Part shown: piece after piece, positions 8,916 to 14,964 of the stretch | Layout: every line of letters begins with the position of its first letter | How positions within the stretch are numbered: position 1 is the first letter of the stretch | Source of the DNA: an uncultured Eubacteriales bacterium | Lineage (GTDB): Bacteria > Bacillota > Clostridia > Oscillospirales > Oscillospiraceae | Assembly (NCBI GenBank): GCA_902475455.1 | Contig: CABRZO010000022.1 | Location: 1 to 20,905 of the forward strand | Direction of reading: 5' to 3' | DNA length: 20,905 nucleotides | Program-made: the position numbers and the translations under genes | The notes under the pieces: model-generated | Told to the model about the DNA's origin: nothing | Seen by the model: the letters and a program-made list of their open reading frames with translations, nothing else | Databases searched by the model: none

Positions 8916-9538
8916 AAAAACAGGCTGTCATCTTTGGCTCCGCTCCGGGAACTGACTGGCATTTTTTAAAGGACTATCTGCGTCCCGACGCCATGGTCAT
9001 CTGCGCCGACGGCGGCCGCAATACCGCGGAACGCCTAGGCCTTACTCTGGATTGGTATGTAGGAGACGACGACTCCGGCGGCCACGCCGGAAACTGTCCG
9101 GCGGATCTGCTGCCCTCGGAAAAGGACGTCACCGACCTGGATATGGCGGTCTCCCGGGCGTTGAAAGAAGGCTGTCAGGAGCTGTTGCTCTGCGGCTGTA
9201 CCGGCGGGCGGCAGGATCACCATTTCTCCGCCGTGGGCCAGCTGGAACGGATCTGGCGGGCCGGTGCCCAGGGGATGATTCTGGATCCCTGGAATGAAAT
9301 CCGGCTGCTGACTCCAGGTGCTTTAGAGGTGCCCCAATATCCCCATTATCACTATTTCGGCCTGGTTCCGCTGGACCAGAAGCTGGCGGGGGTCACCATT
9401 ACCGGCGCTAAATATGAAATCCGGCAGGTGGATCTCTGTCGCTGGGAGTCCCTGGGGATCAGCAATGAATGCCTGCCCGGCAAGCCCTGTATGATTGACG
9501 TGCAGGCTGGCATAGGCCTTTTGATCCGCAGCAATTAA
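8900..9538 (+). CDS. thiN: Thiamine pyrophosphokinase
   Basis: Transfers pyrophosphate from ATP to thiamine, giving thiamine pyrophosphate, so it serves thiamine salvage. The protein has 212 residues, the usual length. The family pattern is visible as MVICADGGRNTAERLGL and the acidic YVGDDDSG motif (about 53-60), then LPSEKDVTDLDMAV and LLCGCTGGRQDHHF, where TGGRQDH is the usual TGxRxDH motif. The start is GTG at 8900, inside rsgA: AAAGGAG at 8885-8891 is 8 nt upstream and no ATG fits. I see no TPP riboswitch; the gene is read as the last member of the priA operon and is followed by a hairpin. Confidence 0.93.
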   Translation: MGASLKKQAVIFGSAPGTDWHFLKDYLRPDAMVICADGGRNTAERLGLTLDWYVGDDDSGGHAGNCPADLLPSEKDVTDLDMAVSRALKEGCQELLLCGCTGGRQDHHFSAVGQLERIWRAGAQGMILDPWNEIRLLTPGALEVPQYPHYHYFGLVPLDQKLAGVTITGAKYEIRQVDLCRWESLGISNECLPGKPCMIDVQAGIGLLIRSN

Positions 9539-9556
9539 AAATTATATGACACAAAT

Positions 9557-9607
9557 AAAACACCCTCTGCGTAGACTGTGACAGCAGTATTACGCAGGGG
9601 GTGTTTT
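9557..9607 (+). terminator. Long hairpin after thiN, overlapping the ribosome-binding site of the next small gene
   Basis: A 17-base arm (9557-9573, AAAACACCCTCTGCGTA) pairs with 9591-9607 (TACGCAGGGGGTGTTTT), with one G-U pair and a 17-nt loop. The A-run/T-run flanks make it look like an intrinsic terminator, and perhaps a bidirectional one. Its right arm also contains GGGGGTG (9597-9603), the only ribosome-binding site for the 48-codon gene starting at 9609, so folding would hide that site in transcripts coming from thiN. Termination is the simpler reading. The T-run is only four bases, so some read-through is likely. Confidence 0.7.
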
Positions 9608-9608
9608 C

Positions 9609-9755
9609 ATGCGTCATTGTAAGCCCAGCGGGCTGTGTGCCATTTCCCTTGGAGTCGGAATATTGCTGAGTATGGTTCTGCCGACTTGCGTCATCATCTT
9701 TGTGGGGGCGGGCGCCCTGATCGTGCTCGGCCTGAGCTGGATGCGGAAACCATAA
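9609..9755 (+). CDS. 48-residue hydrophobic microprotein upstream of spoVM
   Basis: Begins MRHCKPSGLCAISLGVGILL and ends LIVLGLSWMRKP. I do not recognise a named family. Two Cys lie in the short basic N terminus (4 and 10) and one mid-helix (27). Residues about 9-44 are nearly all hydrophobic or Gly, enough for one long or two short membrane segments with a tight turn near LPT (24-26). A positive charge sits at each end. The gene is supported by GGGGGTG 5 nt before the ATG, by coding-like composition, and by its place 41 nt before spoVM. A role in the forespore or mother-cell membrane is inferred from position only. Confidence 0.7.
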   Translation: MRHCKPSGLCAISLGVGILLSMVLPTCVIIFVGAGALIVLGLSWMRKP

Positions 9756-9796
9756 CCATCTGTCCGGACATACGGTGTCAATGAGGAGGTGCCGGT

Positions 9797-9868
9797 ATGA
9801 AGATCGTCATTTGGAAATCACCCAAGTTTTTATCTGGTATCCTGAAGGTCCTGTTCAAGATGCACTAA
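9797..9868 (+). CDS. spoVM: Stage V sporulation protein M (23-residue coat anchor peptide)
   Basis: SpoVM is an amphipathic helix that binds the convex outer forespore membrane and recruits the ATPase SpoIVA, starting coat assembly. The reading MKIVIWKSPKFLSG aligns without gaps to the start of the 26-residue B. subtilis SpoVM, keeping K2, K7, the structurally important Pro9, K10, F11, L12 and G14. The tail is basic and hydrophobic (ILKVLFKMH). GGAGGT (9785-9790) is 6 nt before the ATG. Position after thiN equals that in B. subtilis. A longer open frame (9775-9975) overlaps in another phase but resembles nothing. The gene is small enough to be missed by gene callers. Confidence 0.92.
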   Translation: MKIVIWKSPKFLSGILKVLFKMH

Positions 9869-9916
9869 AGGAACATGGGAGACACCGGGCAGCTCATTAT
9901 TGTTTTTCCGAGTCAG

Positions 9917-9945
9917 GCATAACCGGGTCAGCTTGGACATATCTT
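9917..9945 (+). promoter_or_regulatory. Candidate sigma-E promoter for sipL-spoIVA
   Basis: GCATAAC (9917-9923), 14 nt, then CATATCTT (9938-9945). This fits the sigma-E pattern of an ATA-centred -35 and a CATA-type -10 with ATA to CATA distance of 16 nt. Two positions of the -10 differ from the usual CATACAAT. Transcription would start near 9952, giving a leader of about 80 nt before sipL. In B. subtilis spoIVA is under sigma-E control, which supports the reading; the site itself is a by-eye match. Confidence 0.45.
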
Positions 9946-9978
9946 TCTTTTGAAAACGTCCTTCAAACAAAATGACGG

Positions 9979-10027
9979 AAGAGATTGTACCGAGCAATCT
10001 CTTTGAGGGGACGAAAGGAGAGATTGC
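9979..10027 (+). promoter_or_regulatory. Two mutually exclusive hairpins in the sipL leader
   Basis: AAGAGATTG (9979-9987) pairs perfectly with CAATCTCTT (9995-10003) around a 7-nt loop. The same middle strand, GCAATCTC (9994-10001), is also perfectly complementary to GAGATTGC (10020-10027). The second pairing would place the ribosome-binding site AAAGGAG (10014-10020) in or at the edge of a loop just before the sipL ATG at 10031. Only one of the two can form at a time. This layout is seen directly; a role in translation or attenuation control is inference. The first hairpin has only TTT after it and is a poor terminator. Confidence 0.45.
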
Positions 10028-10030
10028 TTC

Positions 10031-11536
10031 ATGGATCTTGGTTTGCAGTATGAGGAGCTGAAGTGTTATTCCTGCGTTCTGGATACCGTAGTTCGTCGGG
10101 AGGAGACGCAGGAGAGCATCGTATCCGACTCTATGCCGGATATCGGAACGGTTGTGACCGCTTCAGCCACACTATATCTGCGCACTTGCCGTGCCGGGGA
10201 GGGCAATATCACCTGTGAGGGCGATGTGGTCGCCTCGGTCCTTTATGCCGCGGAAGAAGAGGGGACCACATACAGCATTCCGGTGCATATCCCGTTTCGC
10301 TGCACCGCAGAAGCCGGTTCCATTACGGAGTCCTGCCGGGTGAATGTGCTGCCCAAGCTGCTGGGCATTGATGTCAAAGTCATGAATCCCCGCAAGATTT
10401 TGGTCCAGGCTGAGGTCTCCGCGCGTTTTCTGGTATTTACCACCGGGCAAATGCGCTACACTATAGGCGTTGAAGGGGGAGAGGTCCCCATTCAGACCAA
10501 AATGGAGAAGGTATCCTTCCAGTATGTCTCCCAGGTGACAGAAAAGACCTTTCCCTTTGAGGAGAGTGTGGGGCTGTCCAACGGGCATCGAAAGCTGGAG
10601 CGTTTGTTGAGCTGTGACATCACCCCCTATTGCAATGAAAGCAAAATTGTCGGCAGCAAGGTGGTGTTCAAGGGAGGCGTCAAGGCCAGGGTGCGGGCGC
10701 TGGGGGCAGACAACGAGTTGATCTGCGAGGATTACGATTTGCCGGTGTCCCAGGTGCTGGACGCCGGGGATTCCAGCGAGGCGGCTCTGCCCATGGTCTA
10801 CCTGGCCGCCACCGATCTCCAGACGGAGCTGTCGGGAGATGACGCAATCTACTTCAACATGGAGCTTTATGCCTGCGGGGTGTTGGTAGATTGCCGGGAG
10901 AGCTGTGTCCTCTGTGACGCTTACAGCACCACCTGCCCTTGTCAGTGCGTGGAGGACAGCCAGGAGCAGTTCCGGATTGCGGAACAGAACACCCTGATCC
11001 ACCCCTTCCGGCAGGCAATGGATCTGGAGGTTCCCACTGCCGAAGTGTTGGATCAGACGGTGACCCTCAGCGAAATTTCGGCGGGGAGCGCTGGGAGCGG
11101 ATACCGATGCAGGCTGAAGATTTCCGCCTGCCTGAAGGAACGGGATGGTCATCTCTCCAGAATCGATCAGAGCTGCTATGTGGAGCTTCCCGTTTCCCAG
11201 CCTCAGACGGAGCGGGTCATGCTGGAAGTAAAGCTTCTGGACGGCGCCTGCATTTCCGCGGCGGGTGGGATGGAGTTGCGGGGCAGTCTGCTGATTCACT
11301 ACGCCGTGATTGCCACCTCTGCTTTCCACTATGTCAGCGCACTGGTACTGGACGAGGCGGAGGAGGATTGCAGCCCCAAGCCCTCCGCGGTGCTTCGAAT
11401 GCTCCGGGAAGGGGAAACCCTTTGGGATCTAGGCAAGGAATACTTTGCCACAGTAGAGGACATTTTGGCAGTCAATCAGATCAGCGATGAGTCCGCTGCC
11501 GGAGGCAGATTCCTGCTCATCCCGCGCAATCGCTGA
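10031..11536 (+). CDS. sipL: SPOCS-domain/LysM coat morphogenesis protein, SipL-like
   Basis: A 501-residue protein with repeated DUF3794/SPOCS-type beta domains (for example about 35-135 and 205-300) and a C-terminal LysM domain (about 452-501, REGETLWDLGKEYFATVEDI to the end). This architecture and length match C. difficile SipL, which binds SpoIVA through its LysM domain and is needed for the coat to encase the forespore. Here the gene is directly upstream of spoIVA (18 nt), which strongly supports that role. There is no signal peptide or membrane helix, as expected for a mother-cell cytosolic protein. Cys residues are frequent (for example CVLCDAYSTTCPCQC near 293-307), unusual for a cytosolic protein. 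AAAGGAG precedes the ATG by 10 nt. Other DUF3794 proteins exist, so SipL is the best but not the only reading. Confidence 0.87.
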   Translation: MDLGLQYEELKCYSCVLDTVVRREETQESIVSDSMPDIGTVVTASATLYLRTCRAGEGNITCEGDVVASVLYAAEEEGTTYSIPVHIPFRCTAEAGSITESCRVNVLPKLLGIDVKVMNPRKILVQAEVSARFLVFTTGQMRYTIGVEGGEVPIQTKMEKVSFQYVSQVTEKTFPFEESVGLSNGHRKLERLLSCDITPYCNESKIVGSKVVFKGGVKARVRALGADNELICEDYDLPVSQVLDAGDSSEAALPMVYLAATDLQTELSGDDAIYFNMELYACGVLVDCRESCVLCDAYSTTCPCQCVEDSQEQFRIAEQNTLIHPFRQAMDLEVPTAEVLDQTVTLSEISAGSAGSGYRCRLKISACLKERDGHLSRIDQSCYVELPVSQPQTERVMLEVKLLDGACISAAGGMELRGSLLIHYAVIATSAFHYVSALVLDEAEEDCSPKPSAVLRMLREGETLWDLGKEYFATVEDILAVNQISDESAAGGRFLLIPRNR

Positions 11537-11554
11537 AGGGGGGACGTTATTGTA

Positions 11555-13033
11555 ATGGAACAGCATGAGATCTATACGGATATGGCCACCCGTACCGGTG
11601 GAAACATCTACATCGGCGTGGTGGGCCCGGTACGCACGGGAAAATCCACCTTCATCAAGCGGTTTATGGAGACCCTGGTGATTCCTAAAATCGAAAATAT
11701 CTATCAGAAGGAGCGGGCCAAGGATGAACTGCCCCAGAGTGGTTCCGGCCGCACTATCATGACCGCCGAGCCCAAGTTCGTGCCGGAGGAGGCGGTGGAG
11801 ATCGAGACCGAGGAGGGGATCCGCTTCTCCGTCCGACTCATCGACTCGGTGGGCTATCTGGTCAACAGTGCGGTGGGCCAGATGGAGGACGACCAGCCCA
11901 GAATGGTGACCACCCCCTGGTTTGACTACGAAATTCCCATGGCAGAGGCGGCGGAAATCGGGACCCGCAAGGTCATCACTGAGCATTCCACCATCGGTAT
12001 CGTGGTCACCACCGACGGCACCATCACCGACATCCCCCGGGAGGACTACCTGGAGGCGGAGGAGCGGACCATCCGGGAGCTGAAGGAACTGGGCAAGCCC
12101 TTTTTGATCCTGCTCAACTCGGCGGATCCCACCGCCCCCAGAGCCCAGGCAATCCGGGAGGACATTGAGAGCCGCTACGGCGTGGGCTGTCTGGCGGTGG
12201 ACTGCCAGACCCTGGAGGAGTCGGATATCACCGATATTCTGTGCCGGGTGCTCTATGAATTCCCGCTGCAGGAAATCGATCTGTTCCTGCCCAGCTGGGT
12301 AGAGGCACTTCCCGCGAAGCATCCCATGAAACAGGAGCTGTTCTCTCAAATCTGCGCAAAGGCCCAGCAGATTTCCCGCATTGCAGAGATCAAAGCCTTT
12401 TCCTCCAGCATCTCTGAATGCGCCAATCTGGCCTCCACGGAGCTCTCCTCTGTGGACCTGGGCAGCGGCATCGCCTCTTTGAAACTGGAACTGCCCCGGG
12501 AGCTGTTCTTCCAGACCCTGTCCGCCGAGACCGGAATCGAGGTACGGGACGACGGGGATCTGTTCCAGCAGCTGACGGTGCTGGCCTCGGTCAAACGGGA
12601 ATATGACAAAGTGGCCGACGCTCTGGACTCTGTCAAGAACACCGGCTACGGTATTGTGGTGCCCACCATTGAAGAGCTGAAACTGGAGGAGCCGGAGATC
12701 ATGAAACAGGGAGGCCGCTACGGCGTCCGGCTCAAGGCCAGCGCTCCCTCCATCCATATGCTCCGGGCGGATATTGAGACGGTGATCTCTCCCATTGTGG
12801 GCAATGAGAAGCAGAGCGAAGAGATGATCAACTACCTGCTCCAGGAATTTGAGGGTGATCCCAAGCAGATCTGGCAGTCCAATATCTTCGGCAAGTCCTT
12901 CCATGAATTGGTCAACGAAGACCTTCAAGGCAAGCTGATGCGCATGCCTGAGGACGCTCGGGTCAAGCTGCGGGAAACCCTTCAGCGAATTATCAACGAG
13001 GGCAGCGGTGGGCTCATCTGCATCATCTTATAA
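11555..13033 (+). CDS. spoIVA: Stage IV sporulation protein A, coat scaffold ATPase
   Basis: SpoIVA is a cytoskeletal ATPase that polymerises irreversibly on the forespore surface after recruitment by SpoVM and forms the coat basement layer. It has 492 residues, the same length as B. subtilis SpoIVA. The Walker A motif GPVRTGKST (24-32, Lys30) and the LIDSVG segment (Asp97) keep the positions seen in B. subtilis. The N terminus (MEQHEIYTDMATRTGGNIYI) and C terminus (GGLICIIL) are also characteristic. GGGGGA precedes the ATG. It is cotranscribed with sipL (18-nt gap) and followed by a strong hairpin. Confidence 0.97.
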   Translation: MEQHEIYTDMATRTGGNIYIGVVGPVRTGKSTFIKRFMETLVIPKIENIYQKERAKDELPQSGSGRTIMTAEPKFVPEEAVEIETEEGIRFSVRLIDSVGYLVNSAVGQMEDDQPRMVTTPWFDYEIPMAEAAEIGTRKVITEHSTIGIVVTTDGTITDIPREDYLEAEERTIRELKELGKPFLILLNSADPTAPRAQAIREDIESRYGVGCLAVDCQTLEESDITDILCRVLYEFPLQEIDLFLPSWVEALPAKHPMKQELFSQICAKAQQISRIAEIKAFSSSISECANLASTELSSVDLGSGIASLKLELPRELFFQTLSAETGIEVRDDGDLFQQLTVLASVKREYDKVADALDSVKNTGYGIVVPTIEELKLEEPEIMKQGGRYGVRLKASAPSIHMLRADIETVISPIVGNEKQSEEMINYLLQEFEGDPKQIWQSNIFGKSFHELVNEDLQGKLMRMPEDARVKLRETLQRIINEGSGGLICIIL

Positions 13034-13040
13034 TCCTATG

Positions 13041-13079
13041 CCAAGGGCGCCACACGCAGTTTGCGTGCGGCGCCCTTGG
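13041..13079 (+). terminator. GC-rich hairpin after spoIVA
   Basis: A 17-base arm (13041-13057, CCAAGGGCGCCACACGC) faces 13063-13079 (GCGTGCGGCGCCCTTGG), with one A-C mismatch and a 5-nt loop. It starts 7 nt after the spoIVA stop. No T-run follows (TCCGTCAG), so it is not a textbook intrinsic terminator; it may terminate weakly or protect the 3' end of the sipL-spoIVA message. Confidence 0.65.
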
Positions 13080-13105
13080 TCCGTCAGAAACCGTCCGTTG
13101 AACTG

Positions 13106-13134
13106 TCATATATGAGTTCACGGCAGCATAGGAT
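13106..13134 (+). promoter_or_regulatory. Candidate sigma-E promoter for the spoIVF-like pair
   Basis: TCATATA (13106-13112), 14 nt, then CATAGGAT (13127-13134). The -35 fits sigma-E well and the -10 keeps CATA and the final T; the ATA to CATA distance of 16 nt is identical to the candidate at 9917. Transcription would start near 13141, right before the ribosome-binding site AAAGGGGG (13143-13149), so the leader would be very short. In B. subtilis spoIVFA-spoIVFB is a sigma-E operon. Confidence 0.5.
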
Positions 13135-13157
13135 GCTAAAGAAAGGGGGACAGGCTT

Positions 13158-13607
13158 ATGATGGTAAAACGGGACAGGCGTACAGGCACTTCAGGACCGA
13201 AACGAGTGGCCAAAGACACCAAAAAAGGGGAGCAGAAGCTCAACCGGCTGTTGATCCAGCTGATCGCTTCCGCGGCAATCTTTTTGCTGGTTTTTGTGGG
13301 GGGCGGTCTGATTCCGGAACAGGTCTTTGACGTGTTTGGCTCCGTGCGCCAGGTGATTTCCGGGGATCAATCCTTGGTGAAATCTGTGGAAGCCCTGGGG
13401 GAAGCAGTCAGCACAGGGGAGAGCTGGCCCCAGGCGGTACGGGATTGGTGTGTGGATACCTTTTTGCCCACCGGAATAAAAGAACCCGCCACTGAAGAAA
13501 GCGCAGCATGGCTGGAGACCTCAGCCCAATTTCATAGCAACCTGCTGCCCCAGACAACTTCAGCCGTGGAATCAGGGCTGGCGGCGGTGCAATCGGGGCA
13601 GCAATGA
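13158..13607 (+). CDS. Single-pass membrane protein coupled to SpoIVFB, candidate SpoIVFA-like partner
   Basis: A 149-residue protein with a Lys/Arg-rich N terminus (1-30), one membrane helix (about 31-52, LLIQLIASAAIFLLVFVGGG) and a soluble Ser/Glu-rich C-terminal part, so N-in/C-out topology. I see no domain match. Its stop overlaps the start of the M50 protease by 4 nt (ATGA). In B. subtilis the gene before spoIVFB is spoIVFA, a 264-residue single-pass protein with a degenerate M23-like domain that holds and inhibits SpoIVFB. Topology and position agree, but the M23-like domain is missing, so partner function is inference. The ATG at 13158 has AAAGGGGG about 8 nt upstream; the adjacent ATG at 13161 is also possible. 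Confidence 0.85.
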   Translation: MMVKRDRRTGTSGPKRVAKDTKKGEQKLNRLLIQLIASAAIFLLVFVGGGLIPEQVFDVFGSVRQVISGDQSLVKSVEALGEAVSTGESWPQAVRDWCVDTFLPTGIKEPATEESAAWLETSAQFHSNLLPQTTSAVESGLAAVQSGQQ

Positions 13608-14206
13608 AGTATTCCATTGGTCGCATTGATTTCTACCCCAGTTTTATTGTACTGCTCAGCGCCTCCGCCTATTTTGGCAGCCTAGGGCTGTTGACGGCGC
13701 TGCTGGTGGCGGCCGCCGTCCATGAGTTTGGCCATATAGCCGCCGCCTGGTGTACCGGCCGACAATTGGACCGACTCACGCTGACCGCTCTGGGGGCGGA
13801 ACTGACCCTGAAAGAGGAATGTGTTTCCGCCTCCTTTTTCCAGGATGTGATCCTAAGCCTCTCGGGACCGGCGGCCAACCTGCTGTTGGCGGCAGCTCTG
13901 ACAGCAGTCCACCAGTCCCCACTGTTGTTGGGGGCCAACCTGCTGCTGGGCATCTTCAATCTGCTGCCGGTATCACCTCTGGACGGAGGATGTGCGCTGT
14001 TTGCGCTATTATCCTGGCTCATCAGCCTGGAATGGGCGGATCGTCTGACCAGTTTTATCTCCAAGGGCTTCTCTCTGCTGGTCATACTTTGCGGCGTGTT
14101 ATTTCTGTTCTCGCCGGGCGGAAAGCCATGGCTTCTGCTGGTGGGGCTTTGGCTGGCTTCAGCCAGTTTTCATTTTGGGGCAGAATCAGCTGCTGTTCCT
14201 ATTTGA
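13604..14206 (+). CDS. spoIVFB: M50 intramembrane metalloprotease, SpoIVFB type
   Basis: A site-2 protease with zinc motif HEFGH (40-44, His40, Glu41, His44) in the first membrane core and the second motif NLLPVSPLDGG (119-129, Asp127 the third ligand). At 200 residues, with about six hydrophobic segments, it is shorter than B. subtilis SpoIVFB (288) and has no C-terminal CBS domain. SpoIVFB cleaves pro-sigma-K in the mother cell to trigger late gene expression. Context with spoIVA, sipL and spoVM and the coupled upstream membrane protein support this over other M50 proteases, but the lost CBS domain means ATP sensing or substrate contact must differ. It converges on the - strand regulator with a 47-nt gap and no clear terminator. 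Confidence 0.85.
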   Translation: MKYSIGRIDFYPSFIVLLSASAYFGSLGLLTALLVAAAVHEFGHIAAAWCTGRQLDRLTLTALGAELTLKEECVSASFFQDVILSLSGPAANLLLAAALTAVHQSPLLLGANLLLGIFNLLPVSPLDGGCALFALLSWLISLEWADRLTSFISKGFSLLVILCGVLFLFSPGGKPWLLLVGLWLASASFHFGAESAAVPI

Positions 14207-14253
14207 CATGGGGCTCTGATTGGGTTTCAGATATTCCAACTCCCATTAGACCG

Positions 14254-14889
14254 CTACACCTGTTCCAATTCATCGGGATGTGTAATTTGGATGGAGCCAT
14301 ATCCGGTATTGAGCCACCCAGATCTGGCAAACCGATTTAAAATCCGGCACACTGTGACCCGACTGGCGCTCACCGCTGCCGCAATGTCGTCCTGAGTACA
14401 GGATATACAGCCATCCTGTCCCCTGGGCGCAGAGAGCAGAAAGCGGGCCACCCGTTGATCTGTGCGCAGGAAGGCCATATCATCCACATGCTCCGACAGC
14501 AGCCGCACCGTCCTGGCCAGATATTTGAGCAGTCCCAGCGCCAGTTCCGGGTTCCGAGAGATCTCCTGGGTGGCCATCTGTCGGTCAATGCGGACTATAT
14601 CGCATTCCGTGGCGGCCACAGCGGAGGAAACCCGGGGCATCTCATCAAAAAAGGCAGCCTCTCCAAACAGATTGCCCTGGCGGTAGATGGTCAGCACCTT
14701 TTCCGTTCCGTCCTCCGAGGAGATGAAAGTGCGGACCTCACCGGATTTCAGATAGTAAAAGCAGTCCGCCGGACTGTCCTGAAGATAGATCATTTGATTG
14801 GGTGCATATCTCACCGAGGCATAGTGCTGGGCGAAGGGAGCCCAGATGTCCTTTGGTAAGTCCAACTCCTGAATGCTGAAATATTCCAT
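14254..14889 (-). CDS. Crp/Fnr-family transcriptional regulator
   Basis: A 211-residue protein with an N-terminal cyclic-nucleotide-binding fold (about 15-115; GEVRTFISSEDGTEKVLTIY then GNLFGEAAFFDEMPR) and a C-terminal winged helix (about 145-205; TQDDIAAAVSASRVTVCRIL). The binding pocket lacks the Arg-Ser pattern of true CRP cAMP sites, and there is no N-terminal Cys cluster as in FNR, so the effector is unknown. The start is the ATG at 14889, preceded by a GGTGGA-type site; an upstream start in the same frame would run through the operator. It is the only - strand gene and diverges from leuCDB. Confidence 0.9.
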   Translation of the reverse strand: MEYFSIQELDLPKDIWAPFAQHYASVRYAPNQMIYLQDSPADCFYYLKSGEVRTFISSEDGTEKVLTIYRQGNLFGEAAFFDEMPRVSSAVAATECDIVRIDRQMATQEISRNPELALGLLKYLARTVRLLSEHVDDMAFLRTDQRVARFLLSAPRGQDGCISCTQDDIAAAVSASRVTVCRILNRFARSGWLNTGYGSIQITHPDELEQV

Positions 14890-14914
14890 GCTTCCACCAA
14901 CTTTCCGCCTTAAT

Positions 14915-14930
14915 TGTAACACATGTTACA
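14915..14930. promoter_or_regulatory. Crp/Fnr-type palindromic operator
   Basis: TGTAAC-ACAT-GTTACA: perfect 6-base arms with a 4-base centre that is itself symmetric at its ends but not throughout. It has the size and symmetry of Crp/Fnr-family sites. It lies 26 nt from the regulator's start codon and overlaps a - strand -10-like TACAAT (14918-14913), so autorepression is a natural model. Relative to leuC it sits just upstream of the candidate -35. No other gene of this family is nearby, so binding by the adjacent regulator is likely but inferred. Confidence 0.65.
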
Positions 14931-14935
14931 TTCTT

Positions 14936-14964
14936 TTGCCAGAATAATTGCGATAATAGATTAT
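14936..14964 (+). promoter_or_regulatory. Candidate sigma-A promoter for leuCDB
   Basis: TTGCCA (14936-14941), 17 nt, GATTAT (14959-14964). The -35 matches 5 of 6 consensus bases and the -10 matches 4 of 6. Start of transcription would be near 14971, giving a leader of about 25 nt with GGAGG at 14981-14985. So short a leader leaves no room for a T-box or a leader-peptide attenuator. A GATAAT-AG-ATTATC palindrome (14952-14965) overlaps the -10. Confidence 0.4.

Noticed and set aside
9752..9776. ATA...CATACGGT as a sigma-E promoter for spoVM
   Set aside because: The -10-like CATACGGT is fair, but the ATA is only 14 nt from it, two short of the spacing seen at the other candidates.
9775..9975. 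A 66-codon frame overlapping spoVM
   Set aside because: No family likeness; spoVM in another phase has the conserved sequence and the well-placed ribosome-binding site.
9869..9978. A gene or structured RNA between spoVM and the sipL leader hairpin
   Set aside because: Only short frames with no ribosome-binding site; apart from the sigma-E candidate I see nothing in it.
10172..12928. Long - strand open frames opposite sipL and spoIVA
   Set aside because: Same codon-bias shadow effect; sipL and spoIVA are firmly identified on the + strand.
14207..14253. Terminator between the converging spoIVFB and regulator genes
   Set aside because: Only 5-base stems (TCTGA/TCAGA, ATGGG/CCCAT) and no T-run; nothing convincing.
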